From contig JBMFKI010000006.1 of assembly GCA_049972525.1 (NCBI GenBank), positions 1 through 60,622 of the forward strand: 60,622 bases of DNA. Reading direction: 5' to 3'. Numbering within the stretch: position 1 is the first letter of the stretch; each line of letters opens with the position of its first letter. The notes beneath the pieces are model-generated. The model made no database searches and was not told where the DNA came from. It was given only the letters and a program-made list of their open reading frames with translations. Source of the DNA: JAVZLQ01 sp049972525. GTDB lineage: Archaea > Thermoproteota > Bathyarchaeia > Bathyarchaeales > Bathycorpusculaceae. The translations under genes and the position numbers were made by a program. Of the stretch, positions 25,443 through 34,213 are shown piece by piece.

Positions 25443-26983
25443 ATTGGCGTCCTCCTAATCCAGTCTAGGCGGTTTCCATAAAGCATGCGAATATCAGCTA
25501 AACCAAGCTCAATCATGGCTAGACGCTCAAGCCCTCCGCCCCAAGCGAGAACTGGATGCTTGATTCCCATAGGCGCTAAAACTTCAGGTCTGAACATGCC
25601 CATCCCGCAGAGTTCAATCCAACGTTTGAGTTTTGGATGGTAAACCATAGCTTGGGCTGAAGGTTCAGTGTATGGGAAATAGCATGACCAAAACTGCACC
25701 TTTTTAAGTCCAAACTTTGAGTAGAAAGTTTTAAGTGTACCCATTAAATCGCGGAGCGTCACATTTTTGTCGAGCACTATTCCTTCTATCTGATGGAATT
25801 CTGGAATGTTCTTGTATGTGACTTGCTCGTTTCTGTAAACTCTATCAACAGAGAAAACTTTTATAGGCGGCTCTTTGTGTTGGGAAAGATACTTTATTGT
25901 TTCAGCGGTTGTATGCGTCCTCAAAACAAGTCTTCGTGCTTCTTTATGGCTCCACTTGTAACCCCAACCCTTAGAGCCGGTCACCCAGCCATCTTCATGA
26001 ACCTTCGCAACAGCATTCACCACAGCCCTTGACGGCAACTTACCTGCACTGGGGTTAGCCAAATAAAACGTGTCCATCATCTCCCTAGCCGGGTGGTCTT
26101 GAGGCTGAAAGAGCGCATCAAAATTCCAAAAAGCTGTTTCAACAAGAGGTCCACGAATTTCAGTGAAACCCATCTCCAAGAAGATTTCGCGTGCACGCTG
26201 AATAATCTGCTGTAGCGGGTGAACCTTCCCCGGATAAACTGTTGGGCCTGGCGCTGTTACATCGAACTTTCTTAGTTTGGTTTGGCGCCACTTTCCAGTT
26301 ATTATCAGTTCTGGCGTAAGCTGTGTAACTTCCTCGGCGGCTTTCAAGCCCTTCTTGACGAGTTTACACCCTTCTTTAGTGAGTTCAAATGTGTAAAGCG
26401 TTTTTTCCTTTGTTTCTATGAGCTTGCGCCTTCTTAGAATTGTTACAGCTTCTTTTAGGCTTTCGTCAAGCTCCTCCACGGTTATTTTGCCTTTCTCCGC
26501 TAGGAGTTCCAACATTTTTTCGTCAATGCCTTTCGGCGGCTTATTAGCCAACGTGTTTTCCGTTAGCTTTAACGTGTTCCTTTCCTTTTCTAGAGCACCC
26601 CAATTCTTCTTTATGAGCCATCCCAAGGCAAGCGGAACAGCGTCAACGGCGATTCCAGCCTTTTTCGAAATTTGCGCTACTTTTGCTTCTCCACCCAAAC
26701 TGTAAAGTGCATCCAATATTTTGCGTTCTGGAAGTCCCTCACGAGCGTATGTTAACCCCTCACCAGTGAGAGCCACAATAGTTCTTCGTTTCTCCTCTAT
26801 TTTTACGAGTTTACCTTTGTGCAGCGTTAGGGCTGCCCGCATAACAGCCGCGTCTGGTAAGCCGCTTTCTTTGGCTACTTGCTCAAGCGAAGCTTTCCCT
26901 TGAAGTTTCTCCAGCGCTAAAAGCACTTTTTGTTCGTTTTTTCTCAGTTCAAGCATAATTTTTCCCTTCATTAGTGTTGGCAT
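25433..26983 (-). CDS. pheS: Phenylalanyl-tRNA synthetase alpha subunit
   Basis: 516 residues. The first about 200 residues are tandem winged-helix domains, as in archaeal and eukaryal PheRS alpha. The class II catalytic core follows: motif 1 around GFTEIRGPLVE, motif 2 VFSVDRVYRNEQ, and motif 3 AWGGGLERLAMI near the C-terminus. An internal ATG ten codons in (MLELRKNEQ) is an alternative start and looks more conserved. First gene of the pheS-pheT unit. Confidence 0.94.
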   Translation of the reverse strand: MPTLMKGKIMLELRKNEQKVLLALEKLQGKASLEQVAKESGLPDAAVMRAALTLHKGKLVKIEEKRRTIVALTGEGLTYAREGLPERKILDALYSLGGEAKVAQISKKAGIAVDAVPLALGWLIKKNWGALEKERNTLKLTENTLANKPPKGIDEKMLELLAEKGKITVEELDESLKEAVTILRRRKLIETKEKTLYTFELTKEGCKLVKKGLKAAEEVTQLTPELIITGKWRQTKLRKFDVTAPGPTVYPGKVHPLQQIIQRAREIFLEMGFTEIRGPLVETAFWNFDALFQPQDHPAREMMDTFYLANPSAGKLPSRAVVNAVAKVHEDGWVTGSKGWGYKWSHKEARRLVLRTHTTAETIKYLSQHKEPPIKVFSVDRVYRNEQVTYKNIPEFHQIEGIVLDKNVTLRDLMGTLKTFYSKFGLKKVQFWSCYFPYTEPSAQAMVYHPKLKRWIELCGMGMFRPEVLAPMGIKHPVLAWGGGLERLAMIELGLADIRMLYGNRLDWIRRTPICL

Positions 26984-27216
26984 TTGGATTTTGTATTCGT
27001 GTTTTAGTTTTAATAAAAGTATGCATACACCTAACTGTGCTTATTTCAGAAAAAGCCTTCCTGTTTATGTAAATTGGCGGGGCATCACTTCACCAACAGT
27101 GCATTAAAAGAATTGCGAAATCATATTTATGGCTTATTCTCAAAATGTATTTCGCATAAAACTTAATACGCTTTCTAGAAATTGTATAAGAGCTAAAGCA
27201 TGGGCGGCGCAAGGAC

Positions 27217-28347
27217 TTGGTTGACGAAGATAAAAACGAAATGATTGTCACGCCATGGGAAGTTAGGGGCAAAGTTGACTATGAACGTCTAATACGTGAG
27301 TTTGGGACTCAACCTCTAACGGAGGAACTATTACAGAAAATAGCAAAATATACAGGGGAGCTTCATCTTCAGCTTAGGCGAAGGCTTTTCTTTTCACACC
27401 GCGACTTGGACGCCGTCTTAGAACTTTATGAAAAGGGGAAAAAGTTCGTCCTATACACTGGAAGAGGTCCATCTGGACCAGTGCACATAGGGCATCTTGT
27501 TCCATGGATTTTCACAAGGCACCTTCAAGAAAAGTTTGACACGAGACTTTACTTCCAGATGACTGATGACGAGAAATTCGTTGTTGACGATGAACTTAAC
27601 CTAAAAGAAACCAAAAAATTCGCCTACGAAAACGCTTTGGATTTGATTGCCCTAGGCTTTAAGCCGGAAAAAACCTTCATCATCTACGACGTTCAAGACA
27701 TCGACATGCTCTATGACATAGCCCTAGAAGTTGCAAAACGCGTGACGTACTCAACGGCAAAAGCCACATTCGGTTTTCAGGATAGCACAAACATAGGCTG
27801 GGTTTTCTGGCCAGCAATTCAAGCTGTACCATGTTTCATTCACGCGAAGCTAACAGGCGAAAATGTTCCAGCGTTGATTCCCGCAGCCATAGACCAAGAT
27901 CCATATTGGCGCATAACACGAGATGTGGCTCCGAAGCTTGGCTACTATAAACCAGCCCAGATTCACTGTCGATTCTTGCCCGGTCTAGGTGTCGGCGGAA
28001 AAATGAGCGCCTCCGAGCCTGAAACGTCAATTTTCACAACAGACCCTCCAGATGTTGTTAAGCGTAAAATTTGGAACGCCTTCACTGGTGGAAAGGCAAC
28101 TGTTGAGGAGCAGATAAAACTTGGAGGCGACCCGAACATTTGTACTGTTTTTCAGTACTTCTACTTCCTCTTTGAGGAGGATGATAAGGGACTCATTGAA
28201 AGAGAGCGGAAATGCAGAAGTGGCGAAATTTTATGTGGTGAGTGTAAAACAGAATTAGCTGAAAGGGTTAACAAGTTCTTAACTGAACATCAAAGGAAAC
28301 GTGAAAAAGCAAGAAACATAATTGAAAAGTTTCACATTAAACGTTAG
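27217..28347 (+). CDS. trpS: Tryptophanyl-tRNA synthetase
   Basis: 376 residues, archaeal/eukaryal-type TrpRS. HIGH is intact (H90-H93, within GPSGPVHIGH) and the KMSKS loop is KMSAS, normal for this group. TDDEKFVVDD and the AIDQDPYWRITRDVA block form the tryptophan site. Start given as TTG at 27217; ATG at 27241 (MIVTPWEV) is an alternative and begins where conservation usually starts. The flavin reductase gene begins 7 bases after the stop, likely co-transcribed. Its substrate tRNA-Trp is encoded at 39218. Confidence 0.93.
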   Translation: MVDEDKNEMIVTPWEVRGKVDYERLIREFGTQPLTEELLQKIAKYTGELHLQLRRRLFFSHRDLDAVLELYEKGKKFVLYTGRGPSGPVHIGHLVPWIFTRHLQEKFDTRLYFQMTDDEKFVVDDELNLKETKKFAYENALDLIALGFKPEKTFIIYDVQDIDMLYDIALEVAKRVTYSTAKATFGFQDSTNIGWVFWPAIQAVPCFIHAKLTGENVPALIPAAIDQDPYWRITRDVAPKLGYYKPAQIHCRFLPGLGVGGKMSASEPETSIFTTDPPDVVKRKIWNAFTGGKATVEEQIKLGGDPNICTVFQYFYFLFEEDDKGLIERERKCRSGEILCGECKTELAERVNKFLTEHQRKREKARNIIEKFHIKR

Positions 28348-28354
28348 AAAAGAG

Positions 28355-28927
28355 ATGATGCATATGAAAGAAAAAGAGGTCGTTGATGTAAATCCTTCAA
28401 ACGCGTTAAGGCTGATTCACCCAATGCACGTTGTGCTTGTTTCATGTATCGGCAAAAGTGGAAAGCCGAACATTATCACCTTGGCGTGGGCTATGCCAAC
28501 ATCAATTAACCCTCCGTTAGTCGCCGTAAGCATCGCGCCACGAAGATACTCGCACAGGTTAATTGAAGAGACAAAGGAGTTCGTCGTAAACATTCCGACA
28601 ATCGAGATACTCGATGAAATTTCCTTATGCGGCACAGTGAGTGGAAGAGACCATGACAAGTTTAAAGAGACGGGCTTAACGCCATTACCAGCGAAAAAGG
28701 TTAATGCGCCGATAATAAAGGAGTGCGTTGCCCATTTGGAGTGCAAGCTTCACAGCCAATTTCCAGCTGGCGACCACACGATCTTCGTCGGCGAAATAGT
28801 TGAAGCCTACGCGGATAGGGAAACGTTCGATGGCGTGTATAATCTGGAAAAGGCGAAGATGATTTTCCACCTCGGCGGAAACGAATTTGCAGCTCTAGAG
28901 CCAAAAGTCCTTAAACCAAAGGCCTAG
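28355..28927 (+). CDS. Flavin reductase-like FMN-binding protein
   Basis: About 190 residues. The split-barrel FMN-binding fold is indicated by PMHVVLVSCIGKSGKPNIITLAW, then SIAPRRYSHRLIEETKEFVVNIP and a CGTVSGRDHDKF block, signatures of the flavin reductase family that includes ferredoxin-dependent and NAD(P)H-dependent oxidoreductases. The upstream in-frame start at 28322 lies inside trpS, so ATG 28355 (AAAGAG just before) or 28364 is preferred. Substrate unknown. Ends in a 4-base overlap with the convergent UPF0173 gene. Confidence 0.85.
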   Translation: MMHMKEKEVVDVNPSNALRLIHPMHVVLVSCIGKSGKPNIITLAWAMPTSINPPLVAVSIAPRRYSHRLIEETKEFVVNIPTIEILDEISLCGTVSGRDHDKFKETGLTPLPAKKVNAPIIKECVAHLECKLHSQFPAGDHTIFVGEIVEAYADRETFDGVYNLEKAKMIFHLGGNEFAALEPKVLKPKA

Positions 28928-29604
28928 AACTGGTAGCTTTCCCCAGGTTTTAGCACAACAACCTTCACTCCATGCGCTTTTTCTTCTACAAGCTTTGCGA
29001 ACTCGTCTGCTGACTGGGCTAGAACTGGAAATGTCTTGTAGTGCATTGGAATAACCGCCTTTGGCTTGATAAGTCTAACAGCTTCAGCAGCTTCCAACGC
29101 ACCCATTGTGTAATAGCCGCCAATAGGGATTAAAGCCAAATCTGGCTTGTAAAGTTCCCCTATGATTTTCATGTCACCGAAAATTCCTGTGTCTCCAGCG
29201 TGGTAAACCCTTTTTCCTTCCCCTTCTATCACAACGCCCGTTGGCGCTCCCTTTGAAGCGGTGTGGAATGCTTGAACAATTTGTAGTTGCACTCCTTTAA
29301 TTTCCGTCCTTCCGCCAATGTTCAGTCCAGCCACGTTTTTTACACCCTCATTTTCAGCGTATGTAGCGAGTTCAAAGGTTGCAACGAAAAAAGCGTTTGT
29401 TCTTTTGCATATATCTACTGCGTCGCCAATGTGGTCTCCATGGTTATGCGTCACGTAAACCACATCCGCCCTTGTTATTTCCGAAGCCTTTATCGGCGAT
29501 GTTGGATTTCCATTAATCCAAGGATCGACAAGAACAACTTTATTGGCAACTTCGATTTTGAAGGCTGCATGTCCAAACCACGTTATCTTAGCCAAACTGT
29601 TCAT
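28924..29604 (-). CDS. UPF0173-type metal-dependent hydrolase (metallo-beta-lactamase fold)
   Basis: 226 residues. Metal-binding motifs: WFGHAAF near the N-terminus, THNHGDHIGD (HxHxDH, about residues 52-61), GDTG and a late PMHYKTFP. It lacks the long helical inserts of glyoxalase II and matches the short UPF0173 family found across archaea, with unknown substrate. Start ATG at 29604. Divergent from the methionine aminopeptidase gene; the roughly 70-base spacer is AT-rich. Confidence 0.88.
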   Translation of the reverse strand: MNSLAKITWFGHAAFKIEVANKVVLVDPWINGNPTSPIKASEITRADVVYVTHNHGDHIGDAVDICKRTNAFFVATFELATYAENEGVKNVAGLNIGGRTEIKGVQLQIVQAFHTASKGAPTGVVIEGEGKRVYHAGDTGIFGDMKIIGELYKPDLALIPIGGYYTMGALEAAEAVRLIKPKAVIPMHYKTFPVLAQSADEFAKLVEEKAHGVKVVVLKPGESYQF

Positions 29605-29673
29605 ACCTCACACTAGATACTTTTAAAAGTTATGATACACTTTTAAGCGTTAATAAAAGTAAGCGTGGTTTGG

Positions 29674-30579
29674 ATGAGCCAATACGATGATGAAGAATTA
29701 GAAAAGTTTAGGCTTTCTGGCAAAATTCTGCGGGAAACAAGGGAAATTATGAGAAATTTTGTTCGTGAAGAAATGCCCATAATCGAAGTTTGCGAAAAGG
29801 CAGAAAAAACCATAATAGAGAAAGGTGGAAAACCAGCATTTCCATGCAACGTGTCAATAAACGAAATTGCGGCGCACTACACTTCACCGCCAAACGACAA
29901 AAGAAAAGTTCCAAAAAAAGCGATAGTAAAGGTTGACATCGGCGCACATGTTGACGGCTACGTCACTGACACGGCGGTTACCGTATGCTTTAATCCAGAG
30001 TACCGAAGCCTCGTGGAAACAGCGGAGCAAGCCCTAAAAGAAGCTATAGAAAATATCCGCCCAGAAATTTCAACGTCAAAAATAGGTGCAACCATTGAAA
30101 AAGTAATAAAGGCAAGAGGCTTCAAACCTATTTCAAATTTGACTGGACATCAAGTTGGACGCTATATTGTGCATGCTGGCACATCCATACCGAACGTTTC
30201 ACACTTGTCTTTTGCGAAGATCAAGTTAGGGGGCGTTTACGCGATTGAGCCCTTCGTCACTTTTCCAGACGCTGCTGGGCGGGTTGAAAACGGTGAAGAA
30301 GTCACAATATTCCGCTTCGTCAAATCGAGACCTTTAAAAAATTCTTACGCAAAGCAACTTTCAAAGTATATAGAGGAAAACTTTAGGACTTTACCCTTCG
30401 CTGAACGTTGGCTGCAAAAGATCGTTCCGAAAGAACATTATTCCGAGGCTTTTAAAGAGCTTTTATCTTCAAAGGTGCTTATGGGCTATCCTATATTTGT
30501 TGAAGCCAGCGGAAAACCAGTTGCCCAAGCGGAACACACGGTTTTAGTTACAGAAGACGGGGCAGCAATCTTAACTTAG
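29674..30579 (+). CDS. map: Methionine aminopeptidase, type II
   Basis: About 301 residues from ATG 29674; GTG at 29665 would add three. Type II (archaeal/eukaryal) features: INEIAAHYTSPP with the substrate His, metal ligands in VDIGAHVDGYVTDTAVTV, the LTGHQVGRYIVHAG His region, the helical insert before IEPFVTFPDAAG, and the final QAEHTVLV Glu. Removes initiator Met from nascent proteins. The 3' end overlaps the convergent membrane-protein gene by 9 bases. Confidence 0.93.
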   Translation: MSQYDDEELEKFRLSGKILRETREIMRNFVREEMPIIEVCEKAEKTIIEKGGKPAFPCNVSINEIAAHYTSPPNDKRKVPKKAIVKVDIGAHVDGYVTDTAVTVCFNPEYRSLVETAEQALKEAIENIRPEISTSKIGATIEKVIKARGFKPISNLTGHQVGRYIVHAGTSIPNVSHLSFAKIKLGGVYAIEPFVTFPDAAGRVENGEEVTIFRFVKSRPLKNSYAKQLSKYIEENFRTLPFAERWLQKIVPKEHYSEAFKELLSSKVLMGYPIFVEASGKPVAQAEHTVLVTEDGAAILT

Positions 30580-30981
30580 AGAGTACCATCCCTTCTCTTT
30601 CTCTTTGACTTCCCTGTAAATCGCTGTTATCAGCATTTTCTCATTACATTTTTGGCAAGGTTCAACTTCCTTAAATATATAGTCTCCCCGTTGAAATTCG
30701 CGTACGCTCTTGAAGCCGCATTTTTTACATTCAATAGTTGTCGTTATAGAGGGAATTGCAATTTTCAAGCGTGATATTCGTCTTCTCGTCTGCATCAGCA
30801 CGTATGTGGATAGGGCTACGCCTATAACGCCTATTAGGAACAGGTAGCCAGCAGCTATGTCATCATGACCGAAGGCTTGCAAAGCCAATACAAGCGCCGT
30901 TAAGGACAGGGCCAAAGTTACGAAGATTATCATCAGCACAAATGAGGAGATTTTCGTTGTTTGAGATGACGTGTTGCTCAT
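30571..30981 (-). CDS. Two-TM membrane protein with zinc ribbon
   Basis: About 136 residues from ATG 30981 (GGGAAAACAG just upstream); an in-frame start at 31020 would overlap the upstream gene. Two membrane helices (about 13-35 and 45-65) are followed by a basic linker and a cytoplasmic zinc ribbon (CKKCGF and CQKC) ending in a charged tail. Family not recognised. It lies 10 bases after the DUF1512 gene on the same strand and may be a functional partner. Confidence 0.72.
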   Translation of the reverse strand: MSNTSSQTTKISSFVLMIIFVTLALSLTALVLALQAFGHDDIAAGYLFLIGVIGVALSTYVLMQTRRRISRLKIAIPSITTTIECKKCGFKSVREFQRGDYIFKEVEPCQKCNEKMLITAIYREVKEKEKGWYSLS

Positions 30982-30991
30982 CTGTTTTCCC

Positions 30992-32146
30992 TCACTGCCC
31001 GATTCCAATCGTGTTGCCAACCCCTGCGATTATAACTTTGTCTCCTTCTTTTGTCTTCTCTAGAATGACCTGCTTAATCCTTTCTATGGCTTTGTCGGCA
31101 GCATCAAAAATCTCCTTGCGCATTGGTGAAACAGCATCCCCGATGTCCTCCTTAATTATAACCGCGTTTATTGGTATGCGGTATTTCAAGATTGACTCTT
31201 CGATCTTGAACTGGTCAACACCTGGTCCGCCTATCGCTGCGCCAACGCCCTCGGCAACCTCGCCGACATCCTCTCCTTCCAACTTCATGGCAGCGTCAAT
31301 CATTATTATTGTAGCAATTTTTCCCTCGTTTTCCTCAATGATGGTCTTTATTGAATCGCCTATTTTGCCAACGTTTCCTCCCGGTCCTTCAGCCTTAACT
31401 ACAAATGCCGTGCGTCCCTCTATTGGAACAGTTGCGACAACGCAGTCTTTCGGTATTTTCCTTGCTTCGTATCCCCTCATGAGTTTTGCTGCAACTAGTG
31501 CACCAGCCCCGTCGCCTATTGGTTGTCCATATGCAAAAGCCTTTAATGCGCTTGCATAGGCTTCCGCCTCGCGCATGACTAGGGGCAGTATCATTTGAAG
31601 TTGCATTATTATGTATAGGCTCAGCGTTTTCTTGCCTAGTAGGTAATAGTGCCTTATAACCTTGTAAATGTAGTTCAAAGCCATTGCTGCTTCAAGGGTG
31701 TTTTCCAGATTGTTAGCTTGGGTTTCATCTGCTGACGGTGCCATAAGCTTAACTTCATCCTTTAAACGTGCGTCCCTTACGTCAAGTATATGTTCAAGTT
31801 TCCAAACAACCCCTGCTGGATCAAGGCTTTGGGGTGATATGGTGAAGTATTCAAGGAATCTGTCAACCCTAACCGTTGGATCTGACTGCGGTTTGCCTAT
31901 CTCCTTAATGGTTTCTATGGCTATTTTTCTACCCTCATCTTTTATGTATTTAAGCTTGAAAAGAGAGCCTTCAACCTCCCTCAACATGACGTACATCTGG
32001 ATTCTCTGCCCATAAAAAATGAAGACTATGAATACTATATAGAAGAGCATGTTTAAAATTTGTTGAATGTCGATTTGCATCAGTATTGTTTCCAACAGTG
32101 TAGCCGCTTCAAGCACCACTATCAACTCTTTCCGAGAAACTACCAA
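30992..32146 (-). CDS. DUF1512-domain membrane-associated protein
   Basis: 384 residues. One N-terminal membrane helix (about 30-48, MLFYIVFIVFIFYGQ) anchors a large conserved cytoplasmic domain. It has a helical part and an alpha/beta part (PIGDGAGALVAAKLM, VKAEGPGGNVGKIGD, ATIIMIDAAMKLEGED) ending in GVGNTIGIGQ. This is the archaeal DUF1512 family; the glycine-rich loops suggest nucleotide or metal binding, but no function is established. Precedes the zinc-ribbon membrane gene in a likely two-gene unit. Confidence 0.85.
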   Translation of the reverse strand: MVVSRKELIVVLEAATLLETILMQIDIQQILNMLFYIVFIVFIFYGQRIQMYVMLREVEGSLFKLKYIKDEGRKIAIETIKEIGKPQSDPTVRVDRFLEYFTISPQSLDPAGVVWKLEHILDVRDARLKDEVKLMAPSADETQANNLENTLEAAMALNYIYKVIRHYYLLGKKTLSLYIIMQLQMILPLVMREAEAYASALKAFAYGQPIGDGAGALVAAKLMRGYEARKIPKDCVVATVPIEGRTAFVVKAEGPGGNVGKIGDSIKTIIEENEGKIATIIMIDAAMKLEGEDVGEVAEGVGAAIGGPGVDQFKIEESILKYRIPINAVIIKEDIGDAVSPMRKEIFDAADKAIERIKQVILEKTKEGDKVIIAGVGNTIGIGQ

Positions 32147-32198
32147 ACGCTTGGTTATAAATTTTAGGATATTCCAAGTAGGATACGCCTTGCCGTTC

Positions 32199-33026
32199 CT
32201 AAATGTAATGTAAATTCTTCAGTATCATGTTCACACTTGCCACAATAAGCATTGCAGCGAACAATAGGCTTAGGCCTCTACTTGAAAGTTTCTTACTTGT
32301 GTAAGCACCAACCTGAGCGCCAATAACTGATCCTATTCCGAGATAAACTGCGTACATGGCAACAACGTTTCCCTGTTGTATATGGTTGGTAACCCCAGAT
32401 ATTGATGTGAAAATCATTATAAACATGGATGTAGGTATTGAGAAATGAATTGGAAAATCAAGGGCATAACACATTACTGGCACAAGAACTATCCCTCCAC
32501 CTATGCCTAACAACCCTGAAGCAACCCCTCCGAAAAAGCTTAAACAAAGGCCAGAAAGCATTTTCCTCCAGTTTCTAAGAAGCGCCTTCTCAAAGGCGGC
32601 GTCAACAACACCGCAACCCTTAACAGATTTTGTGTATAGCGCCTTGTAAATCATTTGAACTGCAACAAGAATCAGGAAAACGCCGAAGATAACGCCAAGC
32701 CACGTTTTCACTGCTGGAACAGCCGTGATAGCCGCCCCGACATAGCCTCCAGGTGCAGTGGTGCAAGCTAAAACCAATCCAGCCTTAACGTAAACACGCT
32801 TTTGCCTTAAGTAACTTGCAGATGAGGCTATAGACGTAATGATAATAGTCGCTAAACTTGTGCCTACAGCCGCTACGGGTTCAAAACCGTAAAGAAGCGT
32901 TAACAGTGGCACAATAAATATTCCACCCCCAACGCCAGTCAAAGCTGCAGCTATACTTATTAAGAAGCCGAATAGTGGAAGCAACCATTCCAACACGCCG
33001 ATAGCACCCCAAATTTCGAAAGTCAC
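32199..33026 (-). CDS. TauE/SafE-family membrane permease
   Basis: 275 residues with eight or so membrane helices. The two family repeats are recognisable: GVGGGIFIVPLLTLLYG after the first helix and LLGIGGGIVLVPVMCYA in the second half. TauE/SafE proteins export sulfite or other organosulfur anions in bacteria; substrate here is unknown. It is single, upstream of the DUF1512 pair and downstream of the 5S rRNA, all on the minus strand. Confidence 0.88.
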   Translation of the reverse strand: MTFEIWGAIGVLEWLLPLFGFLISIAAALTGVGGGIFIVPLLTLLYGFEPVAAVGTSLATIIITSIASSASYLRQKRVYVKAGLVLACTTAPGGYVGAAITAVPAVKTWLGVIFGVFLILVAVQMIYKALYTKSVKGCGVVDAAFEKALLRNWRKMLSGLCLSFFGGVASGLLGIGGGIVLVPVMCYALDFPIHFSIPTSMFIMIFTSISGVTNHIQQGNVVAMYAVYLGIGSVIGAQVGAYTSKKLSSRGLSLLFAAMLIVASVNMILKNLHYI

Positions 33027-33093
33027 ATGTGGAGAAGAAACACATGTATCTAACTACAATTTAAACATATAATTCAAAAAGGCAAAAGAGGGG

Positions 33094-33209
33094 CTGCCAG
33101 CTTTCCCGGGTTCGCGTGGCCGAAGACCACACTACAACCGGAAACGGAGCGCGGTTTAACTTCCGAGTTCGGAATGGGATCGGGTGGGTCCCGCGCCCTA
33201 TGGCCGGCA
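33094..33209 (-). rRNA. rrf: 5S ribosomal RNA
   Basis: On the minus strand TGCCGGC at the 5' end (33209) pairs with GCTGGCA at the 3' end. The conserved loop region CCGATCCCATTCCGAACTCG followed by GAAGTTAAAC is the universal 5S core, and GTGTGGTCTTCGGCCACGCGAAC forms the helix IV/V arm. About 116 nucleotides. No 16S or 23S gene is nearby, so it is transcribed separately, as in many TACK archaea. Confidence 0.95.
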
Positions 33210-33266
33210 AACCCCAGAATACACGTTAATGCTTTGCTCATTAACTTTTCGCTTTCTTAAGGCGTG

Positions 33267-34196
33267 CTAGCTTTGCCCTTTTAGTAGGGTTTCCCATATT
33301 CCGAATCCGCCTACTGTTTCTGGTCGTTCAACTGGGTTGTACCACTGCTTTTTTGTGCCTATTTTTGCCCGCATTTTCCATCCGAATGTTTTCGGTTCTT
33401 TCTCTATTGTTTCCAATATTTTATCTATTTTTTGTGTTATCTCTTCTTTTTCTTCTCTTTTTATTTGTTTCGGGTCTATGTTTGCCTCTTTGCCGATTTC
33501 ATCTATTTCTGTTAGGAATATTTTGATTTTTTTTAGGTTTGTTGTGGCAGTGTACCAGAATCCCCAGTCCTGTGCCAGCAGTTTCGCTATGTACGCAGCG
33601 TCTATGCCTTCTTTTTCTGTTTTTTGGCTTATATTGTGGGCTTTTAGCAGTAGTAAGCAGTCCTTTAGGTCTTTTGCGCTGATGGCTTCCCACATCTGTA
33701 TTTTTTCGAGAAGCATGTCCGTCACTGTTATTGTTGGATAATCCAGTTCAAGTCTCCCTTTAAAGTCTATTGGGTGATTTGCAACTAGGAGTTTGTCGAA
33801 GAAGACATCAACGTAAAACCAACCTTTTGGGTGGAAGTAAATTTGCCTTTCCGAAGCCGCTGTTGAAAGTGTCGCCCTTCTTTTTACGTAACCGAGCTTA
33901 TCGAAAAGTTCCTTGATTTTGTCCCTGCAATTGCGGTATGAAACAAGGTCTATGTCGCTGTACTCTTGTCCCTCAATGACGCCTGTTCCTCTTCTTCCAA
34001 GTTTTTGTGCAAAATCCTTATGTTCTTGGCAGTGAATGGCGATGCTTAATCCACCTAGGATTCTTAATGTTATTCCTTCGCGCTTGGCTTTTTCAACAAT
34101 TTCTTGAGATTCCCGCATAAAAACCTCTGTTGGAACTATTCCCTTCCATTCTTCTGGTAGTTCACGTTTAATTTCTTTGTCGAGAAGCCAAGTCAT
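33267..34196 (-). CDS. Predicted nucleotidyltransferase-fold protein
   Basis: 309 residues. A Pol-beta-like nucleotidyltransferase core is visible: GGLSIAIHC (from G48), YSDIDLVSY (D81, D83) and a third acidic strand FYVDVFFDKL (D130, D134). A helical middle follows, then a distinctive C-terminus with W-Y-N-P-V-E-R-P. The 37969 gene shares this order and ending at low identity. Substrate unknown; it is not CCA-adding enzyme or poly(A) polymerase by length. It starts 17 bases after the stop of the metallophosphoesterase gene, so the two are probably co-transcribed. Confidence 0.72.
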   Translation of the reverse strand: MTWLLDKEIKRELPEEWKGIVPTEVFMRESQEIVEKAKREGITLRILGGLSIAIHCQEHKDFAQKLGRRGTGVIEGQEYSDIDLVSYRNCRDKIKELFDKLGYVKRRATLSTAASERQIYFHPKGWFYVDVFFDKLLVANHPIDFKGRLELDYPTITVTDMLLEKIQMWEAISAKDLKDCLLLLKAHNISQKTEKEGIDAAYIAKLLAQDWGFWYTATTNLKKIKIFLTEIDEIGKEANIDPKQIKREEKEEITQKIDKILETIEKEPKTFGWKMRAKIGTKKQWYNPVERPETVGGFGIWETLLKGQS

Positions 34197-34213
34197 GGCT
34201 TGCTTCGCCCTTT